Source: a virus
Length of the DNA: 43,140 nucleotides
Virus record (IMG/VR): IMGVR_UViG_3300046512_000017
Coordinates: 1 to 43,140 of that record
Reading direction: 5' to 3' (one strand)
Below the pieces are notes generated by a model. That model was not told the DNA's origin. It did no database searches and saw only the letters and a list, made by a program, of their open reading frames with translations. The position numbers and the translations under genes are program-made. This document shows, piece after piece, positions 1 through 7,595 of this stretch (positions are counted from its first letter, which is position 1; the number at the start of each line of letters is the position of its first letter).

Positions 1-153
1 GTATGAAAGAGTTCGAAGGCGAGGACGACGAGTGGTACTACTCCATCGACCTCAAAGAAGTGAAGCACACGCTCCTCCACACCGTCGAGCAAATCAAGAA
101 GGAGCTAGAGGCAACCGATGCAGTCCATTGCATTTCACGAGGCACTACCTTCC
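1..153. repeat. Contig-end overlap, left copy
   Basis: Bases 1-153 recur at 42988-43140 with a single difference (A at 127, T at 43114). The repeat lies inside the exonuclease gene, and the two halves join in frame. This is what a circularised assembly with redundant ends looks like. A natural T7-type terminal repeat would lie in non-coding DNA between terL and the early genes. The non-redundant length would be 42,987 bp. Confidence 0.93.
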
Positions 154-695
154 GGCACGAGATATTTCCAAGCTATAAAGGCGGACGCGGCAGGAAACCT
201 CTTGGTGTTGGTGAGGTTAAGCGATGGCTCCTCGCAGACCATGACGCTAAACTCAAAGAAGGCATCGAGGCTGATGACACACTGGGTATCCTCGCAACGC
301 ACCCTTCACTGATCGAAGGCGAGAAGATCATCGTCTCAGCCGACAAGGATCTCAAGACGATCCCCGGCAACCTCTATCACGGCGGCAATTGGCTGGAGAT
401 AGACGAGACGACAGCCAGGTATAACTGGCTCCTCCAGACGCTGACCGGCGACACCACTGACGGTTACCCCGGTTGCCCCGGCATGGGTCCGGTTTCCGCT
501 GCCAAGCTCCTCGACAAGCTCGACCTAGAGAACGAGGAAGAATGGTGGCCAGCCATCGTTGCTGCCTATGCCAACAAGTCTCTCGATGAAGACTACGCGC
601 TGACGCAGGCTCGCTGCGCCCGCATCCTCCACCACACCGACTATGACTTCAAGAAGAAGGAGGCCATCCTCTGGCGACCAAAGTACTTGCACTGA
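1..695 (+). CDS. 5'-3' exonuclease (T7 gp6-like), 3' portion
   Basis: This is the bulk of the gene that begins at 42930 across the contig join; the full protein is about 250 residues. It belongs to the T7 gp6 / FEN-like 5'-nuclease family, which degrades host DNA and removes RNA primers. Visible family segments are the basic helical arch (FPSYKGGRGRKP), the acidic metal-binding stretches EADDTLG and SADKDLKTIPG, and GDTTDGYPGCPGMG, which fits the helix-hairpin-helix/K+ region. The end (LWRPKYLH) resembles the gp6 C-terminus. It is shorter than T7 gp6 (about 300 residues). The last codons overlap the dNMP kinase start. The left copy encodes AVHCISRG where the right copy has AVLCISRG; Leu fits the buried strand better. 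Confidence 0.93.
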   Translation, partial: MKEFEGEDDEWYYSIDLKEVKHTLLHTVEQIKKELEATDAVHCISRGTTFRHEIFPSYKGGRGRKPLGVGEVKRWLLADHDAKLKEGIEADDTLGILATHPSLIEGEKIIVSADKDLKTIPGNLYHGGNWLEIDETTARYNWLLQTLTGDTTDGYPGCPGMGPVSAAKLLDKLDLENEEEWWPAIVAAYANKSLDEDYALTQARCARILHHTDYDFKKKEAILWRPKYLH

Positions 696-1237
696 CTGGC
701 CCCGCTGGCTCCGGTAAATCCGAAGCTGCCAAGTACCTGACCTATGGCCACGGCTTCACACCAGTGAAGTTCGCCGGTCCACTGAAGGCGATGCTCTCGG
801 CCTTCTATCGTGCCTGTGGTCTCAACGACGACGAGATCCACCGGAAGATAGAGGGTGACCTGAAGGAGGTTCCCTGTGATCACCTCTGCGGTAAGACACC
901 ACGGTACGCCATGCAGACCCTCGGAACCGAATGGGGCCGCGTGTTGATCGGAGATGATCTCTGGACTGACGCATGGCATTCCAAGGTGGCCAAGGTCGAT
1001 GGGGCTGTGGTCACAGATGACTGCCGGTTCCCCAACGAGGCCCACGCCCTGAAGTTCAAGGGTGGCGAGCTGGTCAAGCTGAAGCCTCTGGTAAACCGGC
1101 GTGACACTTCGGAGCACGTCTCTGAGGTAGGTATCCCTGATGAACTCTGCCACCACATCATCGACAACGACGAAGGCATCGGCAAACTCCGTGCCGCAAT
1201 CGACGGCGTATTGTTTCCACTCTCGAGATTACCTTGA
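671..1237 (+). CDS. Deoxynucleoside monophosphate kinase, probable CUG start
   Basis: The enzyme would phosphorylate dNMPs to feed phage DNA synthesis. The frame carries a P-loop (LTGPAGSGKSEAAKYL) right at the N-terminus, then KFAGPLKAML, a basic lid-like region, QTLGTEWGR and VVTDDCRFPNEA, as in phage dNMP kinases. The first ATG (764) would delete the P-loop. No ATG, GTG or TTG precedes it in frame after the upstream gene's Shine-Dalgarno-like AAGGAGG (657-663). A CTG at 671 sits 7 bases behind that site and gives MATKVLALTGPAGSGKS, a natural family N-terminus of about 188 residues. The start overlaps the exonuclease end by 25 bases. The family is clear; the CTG start is inference. Confidence 0.85.
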   Translation: MATKVLALTGPAGSGKSEAAKYLTYGHGFTPVKFAGPLKAMLSAFYRACGLNDDEIHRKIEGDLKEVPCDHLCGKTPRYAMQTLGTEWGRVLIGDDLWTDAWHSKVAKVDGAVVTDDCRFPNEAHALKFKGGELVKLKPLVNRRDTSEHVSEVGIPDELCHHIIDNDEGIGKLRAAIDGVLFPLSRLP

Positions 1238-1247
1238 GGGTGGGGGC

Positions 1248-1266
1248 ATTAGGTTCCCCCCTAGCA
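1248..1266 (+). promoter_or_regulatory. Putative phage RNA polymerase promoter, copy A
   Basis: The sequence ATTAGGTTCCCCCCTAGCA contains the 15-mer AGGTTCCCCCCTAGC (1251-1265), which recurs at 35791-35805 identically and at 23545-23559 with one substitution. It stands in a short intergenic gap right before the first morphogenesis gene, where T7 has promoter phi6.5. It forms no hairpin and encodes nothing. The promoter role is inferred from recurrence and position. Confidence 0.65.
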
Positions 1267-1281
1267 CTACGAAGGTAATCT

Positions 1282-1470
1282 ATGGACGATGCTCCGTATA
1301 TCTCACGTGATCTAGTGGAATGGCTGAACAAGCTGTTCCCGAATGAAATCCCAGACAATCTACTAACCCTCAGCGAAAGGGCCACAGGTGCCCTGCATGG
1401 ACGGCGAGAGCTAATCGCGCTCCTAGAGGTGGCTCTTGCTGCCCAGGAAGAAAGACATGTGTCCACCTAA
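1282..1470 (+). CDS. Small hypothetical protein ahead of the gp7.3-like gene
   Basis: A 62-residue, mostly helical, soluble protein (MDDAPYISRDLVEWLNKLFP...). A weak ribosome site (GAAGG, 1270-1274) precedes the ATG. It is the first gene behind putative promoter copy A and overlaps the next gene by 14 bases. T7-like phages commonly have a small gene here, between exonuclease and the tail/portal genes (T7 6.5-6.7). I recognise no domain and assign no function. Confidence 0.75.
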   Translation: MDDAPYISRDLVEWLNKLFPNEIPDNLLTLSERATGALHGRRELIALLEVALAAQEERHVST

Positions 1471-1687
1471 GAAGCCTAAGATTGATAAGGCTGACCCTGT
1501 AGCGGCAGCGCCTCCTCCGGTTGACGCACCCCAGGCACCGGCCCTCAATGAGGTAGGTACCAGCGGATCAGATGCCGACCTTGCCAACGCCTCGGCCAAG
1601 CGCAAGGGTAAGAAGTCATTGGTCAATTCCCTGTCTAAGCCTACCTCCATCAGCCGTCCCCAGATTGGCGTTAACGTACCGATCTAA
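1457..1687 (+). CDS. T7 gp7.3-like virion protein
   Basis: A 76-residue protein, rich in Lys, Pro and Ala and probably disordered, starting MCPPKKPKIDK and ending with GKKSL...ISRPQIGVNVPI. T7 gp7.3, a small tail/ejection protein, is similarly basic, has a C-terminal GKKSL segment and ends in GGGINI. The position just before the portal also matches. The ATG at 1457 follows AGGAAGAAAG. The stop overlaps the portal ATG by one base (TAATG), suggesting translational coupling. Sequence similarity is limited to short motifs, so the call rests partly on gene order. Confidence 0.7.
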   Translation: MCPPKKPKIDKADPVAAAPPPVDAPQAPALNEVGTSGSDADLANASAKRKGKKSLVNSLSKPTSISRPQIGVNVPI

Positions 1688-3288
1688 TGGCCGACGTCGT
1701 AGAAGTAGTCAAAGCCAAAGCCCTATATGCGTCCCTTGAACAGGACCGCAACTCTTACGTCACCAGAGCTGAGCGCAACGCCAAGCTCACGGTTCCCTAC
1801 CTATTCCCCCCGGCTGGCACCAGTTCCTCAACCGACCTAGAGGACACGAACCAATCCCTCGGTGCCCGTGGTATCCGCCACCTAGCCTCCAAGCTCCAGC
1901 TAGCTTTGTTCCCCGTGAACTCTCCATTCTTCAAGTACCAGATTGACGACCTCGCGCTTCAGGCCCTGACCAAACAGGACGGCAAGCGTGGTGAAGTCGA
2001 GAAGGCCCTGAGCGCCCGTGAACGTGCAGTCATCTCCGAGATGAACGCCTCCATGTTCAGGCCAATCAGCTTTGAGGCATGCAGACAGCTTCTGGTCTCA
2101 GGCAACTACCTACTGTTCATCCCGAAGAAGGGAAGGCCCCGTGGGTTCCGTCTGTCGTCCTATGTGGTCCAGCGTGACCCGTCAGGAAACATCCTAGACA
2201 TCGTCGTCAAGGAAGAGATCGCCAAGACAGCGCTCCCTCCCGAGATCCGCGCAGCTCTTCCGGTGGCCTCTGGTTCCGCAACTCGTGACGCCAAGATCGA
2301 GGTCTACACCAAGATCAGCCTGAACGAAGATGGTACCAAGTACGTCATCACACAGGAGGTCGAGGACCAGATCGTGGCCGGTGGTTACACTGGTGAATAT
2401 CCGGCTGACAAGTTGCCGTGGCTCCCGATCCGCCTGACCTATATCGAAGGCGAAGACTATGGCCGTGCGTTCGTCGATGAATACGTCGGTGACCTCACAT
2501 CCCTGAATGCCCTGACCGGAGCTATCCGAGACGGCACCATGCAGGCCGCTAAGGTCATCTGGCTCATCGCAGCCAACTCCACCACATCAGCAGTCAAGCT
2601 TGCCAAGGCCGAGAATGGCGGCTTCGTCCAAGGTTCGAAAGATCACGTCACCTGCCTCCAGATGGAGAAGGCGGCTGACTTCAGCGTGGCCGAACGCCTC
2701 ATACAATCCCTGACCGAACGCATCTCCTACGGCTTCTTGCTCAACAGCGCGATCCAGCGCAACGGCGAGAGGGTTACCGCAGAAGAGATCCGCTTCATGG
2801 CAGGCGAACTCGACCAAGGTCTGGGCGGCATTTACTCGCTGCTCTCAGAAGAACTCCAGATGCCTGTCGCCAAGCTCTACGGCCAGCGCATGGAATCCGT
2901 ACGCAAGGTACCCCCGCTACCAAAGGAAATCTCCAGCACGTCCATCGTGACAGGTCTGGATGCCCTCGGTCGCGGTAACGATCTGACCAACCTGGACACA
3001 TTCGTCCAAGGGGCTGCACAGCTCTTCGGCCCAGATGTCGTCAAGCAGCGCATCTCTCCCGGCGAGTACTTCAAACGTCGAGGAGCTGCACTAGCAATCG
3101 ACACCGGAGGCCTCGTCCTAAGCGATGAGGATATCGCCGCTGAACAGCAGCAGGAACGTCAACATCAGCTCGCAGTTGCCGCAGCACCTAACGCCGTAGC
3201 CCAGATGGGTGGCGGTATGCGTGATGCACAACAGCAGGCAGCAGATGCCGAACAGGCACAAGCAGAAGCACAACAAGGAACGCAATGA
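1687..3288 (+). CDS. Portal (head-tail connector) protein, T7 gp8-like
   Basis: A 533-residue protein, matching the roughly 535 of T7 gp8. It forms the dodecameric ring through which DNA is packaged and ejected. Family features include the N-terminal ARGIRHLASKLQLALFPVNSPFFKY region, the central LPWLPIRLTYIEGEDYGR, and LLNSAIQRNGERVTAEEIRFMAGELDQGLGGIYSLLSEELQ, which is typical of Bacteriophage head-to-tail connecting proteins. The C-terminus is a Gln/Ala-rich tail. It is followed without a gap by a 51-residue gene and then the scaffold, the usual T7 order. Confidence 0.96.
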   Translation: MADVVEVVKAKALYASLEQDRNSYVTRAERNAKLTVPYLFPPAGTSSSTDLEDTNQSLGARGIRHLASKLQLALFPVNSPFFKYQIDDLALQALTKQDGKRGEVEKALSARERAVISEMNASMFRPISFEACRQLLVSGNYLLFIPKKGRPRGFRLSSYVVQRDPSGNILDIVVKEEIAKTALPPEIRAALPVASGSATRDAKIEVYTKISLNEDGTKYVITQEVEDQIVAGGYTGEYPADKLPWLPIRLTYIEGEDYGRAFVDEYVGDLTSLNALTGAIRDGTMQAAKVIWLIAANSTTSAVKLAKAENGGFVQGSKDHVTCLQMEKAADFSVAERLIQSLTERISYGFLLNSAIQRNGERVTAEEIRFMAGELDQGLGGIYSLLSEELQMPVAKLYGQRMESVRKVPPLPKEISSTSIVTGLDALGRGNDLTNLDTFVQGAAQLFGPDVVKQRISPGEYFKRRGAALAIDTGGLVLSDEDIAAEQQQERQHQLAVAAAPNAVAQMGGGMRDAQQQAADAEQAQAEAQQGTQ

Positions 3289-3440
3289 GCGAAGAAACCA
3301 CCGAGGTCGTTGAGGCCGTCGTAGAACCCGTCGTAGAGGCCCCGAAGGTTACTAAGGTCACCAAGGCTAAGGCAGTAGAACCTGTCCTACCTGAAGGTGC
3401 CGTCCTTCTCAACTCTGGCATCCTGTACATTCCGTCGTAA
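3285..3440 (+). CDS. Small Val/Lys/Glu-rich protein between portal and scaffold
   Basis: A 51-residue protein with a repetitive acidic-then-basic start (VVEAVVEPVVEAPKVTKVTKAK) and a short hydrophobic end (AVLLNSGILYIPS). Its ATG overlaps the portal stop (ATGA), and its TAA overlaps the scaffold ATG (TAATG), so it is locked into the coupled chain portal-this-scaffold. A GGAACG stretch precedes the ATG. I recognise no family. A minor virion or assembly role is possible from position only. Confidence 0.7.
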   Translation: MSEETTEVVEAVVEPVVEAPKVTKVTKAKAVEPVLPEGAVLLNSGILYIPS

Positions 3441-4228
3441 TGGAAAGCTTGACCGTAGGCGCAGCGTCTGAACCTTCCGAGGAACAGGCGCTCGCCGCTC
3501 TCACAGCCGAGGCAGAGAATGCCCCGACGACGACCGAAGAAGCATTAGCAGCCCTCAAGGCTGAAGACAGCATTACCGAAGCAGACGTCGAGGAAGACGA
3601 TTACGTCGAGCCAACCCTAGAGGAGCAGGCCGACGAAGAGGTCCCCGAAGAAGCCGAGGTAACCGAAGAAGACGTCGAGGAAGCTGAAGAGGGTGAAGAG
3701 CCTGAAGGTGAGGACGAAGAGCTTACGGCTTCAGAGGTCGTGGAGTATCTGACTGACCGCTTTGCCGAACAGGAAGGCCAGCTCTCCGACGAAGACTACG
3801 CCATGGCCGAGGATATGGGCTACGACCGAAGCATGGTCGATGCCTACATTGCCGGTCAGCAGGCTCAGGCCGAACTAGCAGAACTCAAGATCCACGAAGC
3901 CGCTGGTGGTGCAGAAGCCCTCAACGACATGTTGGTCTGGGCCGCTACTGGTCTCAGCGCCAAGGAGATCGACGCCTACAACGCCGCCTTGGCTGACAAC
4001 GATCTGACCAAGGCCACCGAAGGTATCGCCAAGCTGCGTCAGCACTACGAAGCAGCAAACGGCGTTGAGCCTAAGCAGCTCCTTGGTGGCCGCCCAGCTC
4101 GTGCAAGCAATGACGTCTTCGGCTCATGGGCTGAAGTCACAAGAGCTATGTCCGATCCGCGCTACGGCACGAAGGACGCAACCTACACAGCAGCAGTAGC
4201 AGCCAAGCTGTCTCGCTCCTCGCTATAA
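3440..4228 (+). CDS. Capsid assembly scaffolding protein, T7 gp9-like
   Basis: A 262-residue, very acidic protein. Residues 1-100 are Glu/Asp-rich and probably disordered, as in phage scaffolds. The C-terminal half has family-type segments: DMGYDRSMVDAYIAGQQAQAE, GGAEALNDMLVWAATGLSAKEIDAYNAAL, and a basic, helical C-terminus that would contact the capsid. It would direct procapsid assembly and then leave. Here it is separated from the major capsid gene by about 3.5 kb holding the lysis cassette and accessory genes; in T7, genes 9 and 10 are adjacent. Confidence 0.9.
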   Translation: MESLTVGAASEPSEEQALAALTAEAENAPTTTEEALAALKAEDSITEADVEEDDYVEPTLEEQADEEVPEEAEVTEEDVEEAEEGEEPEGEDEELTASEVVEYLTDRFAEQEGQLSDEDYAMAEDMGYDRSMVDAYIAGQQAQAELAELKIHEAAGGAEALNDMLVWAATGLSAKEIDAYNAALADNDLTKATEGIAKLRQHYEAANGVEPKQLLGGRPARASNDVFGSWAEVTRAMSDPRYGTKDATYTAAVAAKLSRSSL

Positions 4229-4240
4229 CCAAGGAACAAC

Positions 4241-4639
4241 ATGCCTGTCACTCTCAGCGCCTCAAGCGTCGAGAAGCTGAAGGCTGTGCATCCCGACCTC
4301 GTTCGCGTCGTCAAAAGAGCTGCAACAATGTCCTCCATAGATTTCACCGTCATGGAGGGCACACGCTCGGTTGCCCAGCAGAAGCTGAACGTCGCGAAGG
4401 GTGTATCCTCGACTATGAACTCTCGCCATATCCCGTCCAAGGGTGTGGCCCATGCAGTCGATCTGGTCCCCATAGTTGCCGGTAAGGCCTCGTGGGACTG
4501 GGCCGTCTACAACAAATTAGCCCCCATCGTGAAGGAAGCTGCCAAGATCGAGAACGTCCCCATCGAATGGGGCGGCGACTGGAAGACCTTCAAAGACGGA
4601 CCTCACTTCCAACTGCCATTCAAGCAGTACCCGAAGTGA
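4241..4639 (+). CDS. Endolysin, M15-type L-Ala-D-Glu/D-Ala peptidase
   Basis: A 132-residue single-domain peptidoglycan peptidase that would cleave the cross-bridge peptide at lysis. M15 features: TVMEGTRSVAQQ near the N-terminus, NSRH (His63), AHAVDLVP (His71, Asp74), IEWGGDWKTFKDGPHFQL with a third ligand at His122. The zinc set would be His63 (or His71), Asp74 and His122; the spacing between the first His and Asp is a few residues longer than the usual H-x6-D. There is no signal peptide, so it needs a holin. The ribosome site is CAAGGAAC. It replaces the amidase that T7 encodes as gp3.5. Confidence 0.9.
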   Translation: MPVTLSASSVEKLKAVHPDLVRVVKRAATMSSIDFTVMEGTRSVAQQKLNVAKGVSSTMNSRHIPSKGVAHAVDLVPIVAGKASWDWAVYNKLAPIVKEAAKIENVPIEWGGDWKTFKDGPHFQLPFKQYPK

Positions 4640-4860
4640 CCACCAAACACTCGACCAGAAAGACTTCGAAGCTCTGGTTGGGTGTCGCCATGGTCCTCTC
4701 GTGGATCGCCCTATTCGTCGCCATCGCTCTCAAGCTTGAGACGGCGGCAGTGGGGATCACCGTGCTCATCCCGGCGATGTACACGGCATACACCACGATA
4801 GGTCACATGGACTATCGCAACTACCTCTCCAACACCCAATCACCGGAAACCGTACCCTAA
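4636..4860 (+). CDS. Holin-like two-helix membrane protein
   Basis: A 74-residue protein starting with GTG in a GTGA overlap with the endolysin stop. A basic N-terminus (TTKHSTRKTSK) leads into transmembrane helix 1 (LWLGVAMVLSWIALFVAIAL) and helix 2 (TAAVGITVLIPAMYTAYTTI), with a polar C-tail. Size, topology and a place directly between endolysin and Rz suggest a holin or another lysis regulator. A second holin candidate resembling T7 gp17.5 lies at 21206, so which one sets lysis time is unresolved. Confidence 0.72.
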   Translation: MTTKHSTRKTSKLWLGVAMVLSWIALFVAIALKLETAAVGITVLIPAMYTAYTTIGHMDYRNYLSNTQSPETVP

Positions 4861-5186
4861 TGACAACTGTCTATAAATGGCTGGCAACCCTCCTCGCTGT
4901 CCTCGCTGTTGTCGGGATCATCTACGGCAAGGGTAGGCTCGATAGTGCCCACAAAGCAGAACTCGCCGCAGTCCAGGAACAACTGGTCAAAGCCGAGATC
5001 CTTCGGAAGGCCGAGGCCGCTGCCCGTGCCGCCGATACCGAACTCGCACAAGCTCAAGCCGCAAGGCTCTCTCAACTGAACTCTGACATATCGGGACTGA
5101 ACGCCTATGTTGATGCGCTTCAAGATGCTGATCGTGAGTGCCTTAGTGGCGCTGACACTGACAAGCTGCGCCAGCTTTGGCGTTAA
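4860..5186 (+). CDS. Rz: Rz-like inner-membrane spanin
   Basis: A 108-residue protein with one N-terminal membrane helix (WLATLLAVLAVVGIIYG) followed by a long Ala/Glu/Gln-rich coiled coil in the periplasm. This is the i-spanin plan: with Rz1 it joins inner and outer membranes at the last lysis step. Its ATG shares a base with the previous stop (TAATG). The 3' end overlaps the Rz1 frame by 80 bases, the classical nested arrangement. Confidence 0.85.
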   Translation: MTTVYKWLATLLAVLAVVGIIYGKGRLDSAHKAELAAVQEQLVKAEILRKAEAAARAADTELAQAQAARLSQLNSDISGLNAYVDALQDADRECLSGADTDKLRQLWR

Positions 5187-5391
5187 CCAGCTACCTCCTG
5201 TCTACCCTGAATTACCTGCGGACCTACGCACATGCTTCGATCAGGAAGTGCCGCGACCGGCGCAGGGACCGCTGACCAAGAGGCAGACCATAGTCCTCAT
5301 TGGTGACCTGAAGAAATCCGAAACCACGAAGACGGCATGCGGCCACCGCCTCATCCAGTTCTACGACAACCTTGGGGCATCACATGTCTGA
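5107..5391 (+). CDS. Rz1: Rz1-like outer-membrane spanin lipoprotein
   Basis: A 94-residue protein in a different frame from Rz and overlapping its 3' end. It has a signal sequence (MLIVSALVALTLTSC) with a lipobox LTSC, so the mature lipoprotein begins at Cys and anchors in the outer membrane. A Pro-rich segment follows (QLPPVYPELPADL). The C-terminal half is longer than in lambda Rz1. The start could be 5107 or the in-frame ATG at 5113. The presence of an Rz/Rz1 pair indicates a Gram-negative host. Confidence 0.85.
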   Translation: MLMRFKMLIVSALVALTLTSCASFGVNQLPPVYPELPADLRTCFDQEVPRPAQGPLTKRQTIVLIGDLKKSETTKTACGHRLIQFYDNLGASHV

Positions 5392-5947
5392 ATTTAACAA
5401 AGCATTTAAATCGGCCCGTGCCTCTGGCAAGAAGGTCTTCTCGTTCAACGGCAAGTCCTACACGACCAAGCTGAAGCCTAAGTCCGACCCTCGAAACTCT
5501 CCGTCCTCGCAGGGTGCAACACGCGCCAATCCGGCAAGCTCCGCAACTTCGCAGGGCGCTACTCGTCGTGAAGTGCAGGGTCCTAATAAGCCAGCAGCGG
5601 CACCAGCGAAACCGTCGACACCTAAGCCTGTCCAAGGCCCCACGCCCGCAAAGGCTGTTGGCATTGCTCGGCCCACTTCCGCCATCGCTCAGGCCGCAGC
5701 TCGTACCGCCAACGCACCGAAGGTCACAAACACAGGACCACGTTCGTCCAGCCCCGGTGCCTCTGGTCAGTCCGCTGGCAAGTCCACTCCAGGCGCTGCC
5801 CGTGTGAAGGCCGAAGGTCCTGAGAAGCAGGGTCCTAAGCCTGAAGGTGTCTGGTACGCCAAGAAGGGCTCGGCCATCTCCACCAAGGCGGCTCGTACGG
5901 CAAACGCACCAAAGGTCCGCGCAGCACTAGCAGCGAAGCGCACGTAA
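5384..5947 (+). CDS. Basic Ala/Pro/Ser-rich disordered protein
   Basis: A 187-residue protein. A short folded-looking start (FNKAFKSARASGKKVFSFNGKSYTTKLKP) is followed by low-complexity sequence with repeats SSQGATR/TSQGATR, NAPKV twice and AARTANAPKV twice (about residues 105-115 and 170-180). It has many Lys/Arg and no membrane segment. Similar basic, disordered small proteins occur among T7-like virion genes, and the late-cluster position suits a virion or DNA-binding role. This is inference; no family is recognised. It overlaps Rz1 by 8 bases. Confidence 0.75.
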   Translation: MSEFNKAFKSARASGKKVFSFNGKSYTTKLKPKSDPRNSPSSQGATRANPASSATSQGATRREVQGPNKPAAAPAKPSTPKPVQGPTPAKAVGIARPTSAIAQAAARTANAPKVTNTGPRSSSPGASGQSAGKSTPGAARVKAEGPEKQGPKPEGVWYAKKGSAISTKAARTANAPKVRAALAAKRT

Positions 5948-6204
5948 TGGCCAACCTCGCCGCACTCAACGCTGCCACCACTCCTATCCTCATTCCGGCA
6001 GGGGAAACCTTCGATGTCTCCATCTCTGGGACATTCGTGGGTACAGTGACCATCCAGCGCTCCAAGGACAGCACCACTTGGTTTAGCGTCGAGGACATCA
6101 CTACGCCTTCCCAGAAGTCGGGTGTCACCGGATCTGCATGGTACTACCGCGCTACCCTGTCCGCATACACATCAGGCACTGCTGCCGTGGACCTGTATAA
6201 ATAA
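5947..6204 (+). CDS. Small beta-rich putative virion protein
   Basis: An 85-residue protein starting at an ATG that shares a base with the previous TAA. It looks like one all-beta domain: SISGTFVGTVTIQRSKDSTTWFSVEDI followed by AWYYRATLSAYTSGTAAVDLYK, a pattern seen in small Ig-like or decoration modules in which an imposed noise-like formula describes a mean value. It stands two bases before the SGNH-like gene. A capsid or tail decoration role is suggested by position and fold pattern only. Confidence 0.7.
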   Translation: MANLAALNAATTPILIPAGETFDVSISGTFVGTVTIQRSKDSTTWFSVEDITTPSQKSGVTGSAWYYRATLSAYTSGTAAVDLYK

Positions 6205-6205
6205 T

Positions 6206-7543
6206 ATGGCCGTGACAACCCCAGTTCTCCAGAGCGTTCTAAGGAGCGTTCTCTGGGGAACGTCAAGTCTTACACAACCTGCTGATCCGGCCCCCGCACC
6301 TTACCAGTTCGTGGGGTCTCGCGGTGAGTTGAACATCGCCCTCAGCGGCGTGTCCACCACGGCCAACTATCGACGCACTGGTAGAACCCGACACTACCTC
6401 GGTAACGCTCCGGTGTCTGAGATGAGGCTGTTATTCAACGGCTACATCACGGATTCGGTCGCTGGCGAAACTGACATCCCGAACGCCTACACCATCAAGG
6501 TCAACATCGAGGCGAACGGTCTGTCCGTCCCGATCTACTTCGAAAGTGGCAACCGTACCGGCACTGTAAACCCCGGCGTTGCTGAGTATTCCTCAGACAT
6601 CATCACCCCATCCATGTTTGGCCTTACCGTGTTCCCAGCGAACATGCAGTACTGGGTCAGGCACGAGGTGGCCGTTGTGGCTGGCGGTAAGTTCCCCTAC
6701 GCCCGCACACCGAACTACACCAACCTGATCACCGGAGAAACCTTCTGGATCGGCGGGGCTGCTGCTGTTGACCAGCTCACTCCTACCGGCGACATGACGG
6801 CGGCTTCAGGCTGGACGCAGAACTCTCACCTGTTCCTGCCTATGTGCATGATCGGGCGACCGACGAAGAAGATGATGGCTTGGGTTGTCATTGGTGCATC
6901 CATCGAATACGGCGCTGGTGACAACGCTGGCGATGGTGGCAATGATGGCGGCGGTCACATCCGTCGAGCCCTCTTCGATCTTAACGGCAAGAAGATTGCC
7001 CGCATGACCCTTGCCATCGGCGGGGAGAGTGCGAAGGGCTTCCTCACGACCTGTGCCAAGCGGCGTCAGGTGATCAAGTATGGCACCCACGCGATCTCTG
7101 GTCACGGCGGTAACGACTACACCAACGGCGAAACCCTCGCCAACACGCTAACACGTCTGGCTTCCGTCTGGGCACTGATCAAATCTGAAGGCGTCCCGTA
7201 CGTCGAGCAGATGGCTCTGTCCCCAAAGACCTACACCAGCAATGGCGTCACAGGCTTCGATACACTGGTTGATCAGACCGTCCGTCCCGGCTTTGAAACC
7301 GGAGGCGCATGGCGCGATGCCGGTAACTCTGCGATGGCTGCTGCTGTCCCAACGGACCCGAACCTAGATGGCTTCGTGGACCTTACGGCAGCTCAGGTTG
7401 ACAGCGTTGAAATCGCCAAGTGGAAGGCCCCACCTCGGTCGACAATCGACGGCACACATCCAGAGGCATGGGTACACATCGACATGGCCACATTGAACAA
7501 GCCTCACTACGAAAGCCTCAGGGCCTCGTACGAAGGCACATGA
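6206..7543 (+). CDS. SGNH/GDSL-hydrolase-like virion-type protein
   Basis: A 445-residue protein. The N-terminal half (about 1-215) is beta-rich and not recognised. The second half has the SGNH blocks in order: block I IGASIEYGAG (Ser232), block II Gly in IGGESAKGF (about 272), block III SGHGGND (Asn303), block V DGTHP (Asp415, His418, with the family's D-x-x-H spacing). An esterase that trims a host surface polysaccharide, such as a deacetylase, would fit. It lies two bases after a small beta protein and before the capsid gene, so it is probably virion-associated. The ATG at 6206 follows the previous stop directly; no strong ribosome site is visible. Confidence 0.78.
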   Translation: MAVTTPVLQSVLRSVLWGTSSLTQPADPAPAPYQFVGSRGELNIALSGVSTTANYRRTGRTRHYLGNAPVSEMRLLFNGYITDSVAGETDIPNAYTIKVNIEANGLSVPIYFESGNRTGTVNPGVAEYSSDIITPSMFGLTVFPANMQYWVRHEVAVVAGGKFPYARTPNYTNLITGETFWIGGAAAVDQLTPTGDMTAASGWTQNSHLFLPMCMIGRPTKKMMAWVVIGASIEYGAGDNAGDGGNDGGGHIRRALFDLNGKKIARMTLAIGGESAKGFLTTCAKRRQVIKYGTHAISGHGGNDYTNGETLANTLTRLASVWALIKSEGVPYVEQMALSPKTYTSNGVTGFDTLVDQTVRPGFETGGAWRDAGNSAMAAAVPTDPNLDGFVDLTAAQVDSVEIAKWKAPPRSTIDGTHPEAWVHIDMATLNKPHYESLRASYEGT

Positions 7544-7586
7544 TTACATAAGCCTCGGGCCTCTGACGAAAGTCATGCCTGAGCGG
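7513..7586. repeat. Imperfect direct repeat and hairpin after the SGNH-like gene
   Basis: The end of the SGNH-like gene (from 7513, AAGCCTCAGGGCCTCGTACGA...) is repeated imperfectly from 7550 (AAGCCTCGGGCCTCTGACGA...). The second copy can fold: CTCGGGC pairs with GCCTGAG, and an inner GAC-GAAA-GTC forms a GNRA-capped tip. This looks like a small duplication that now forms an RNA hairpin between the stop codon and the tRNA-like element. Confidence 0.55.
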
Positions 7587-7595
7587 TAAACCTAT

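Noticed and set aside
7550-7586. Hammerhead-type ribozyme suggested by CTGACGA and GAAA
   Set aside because: The two core strings overlap one another, leaving no stem II between them. It is simply a GNRA-capped hairpin.
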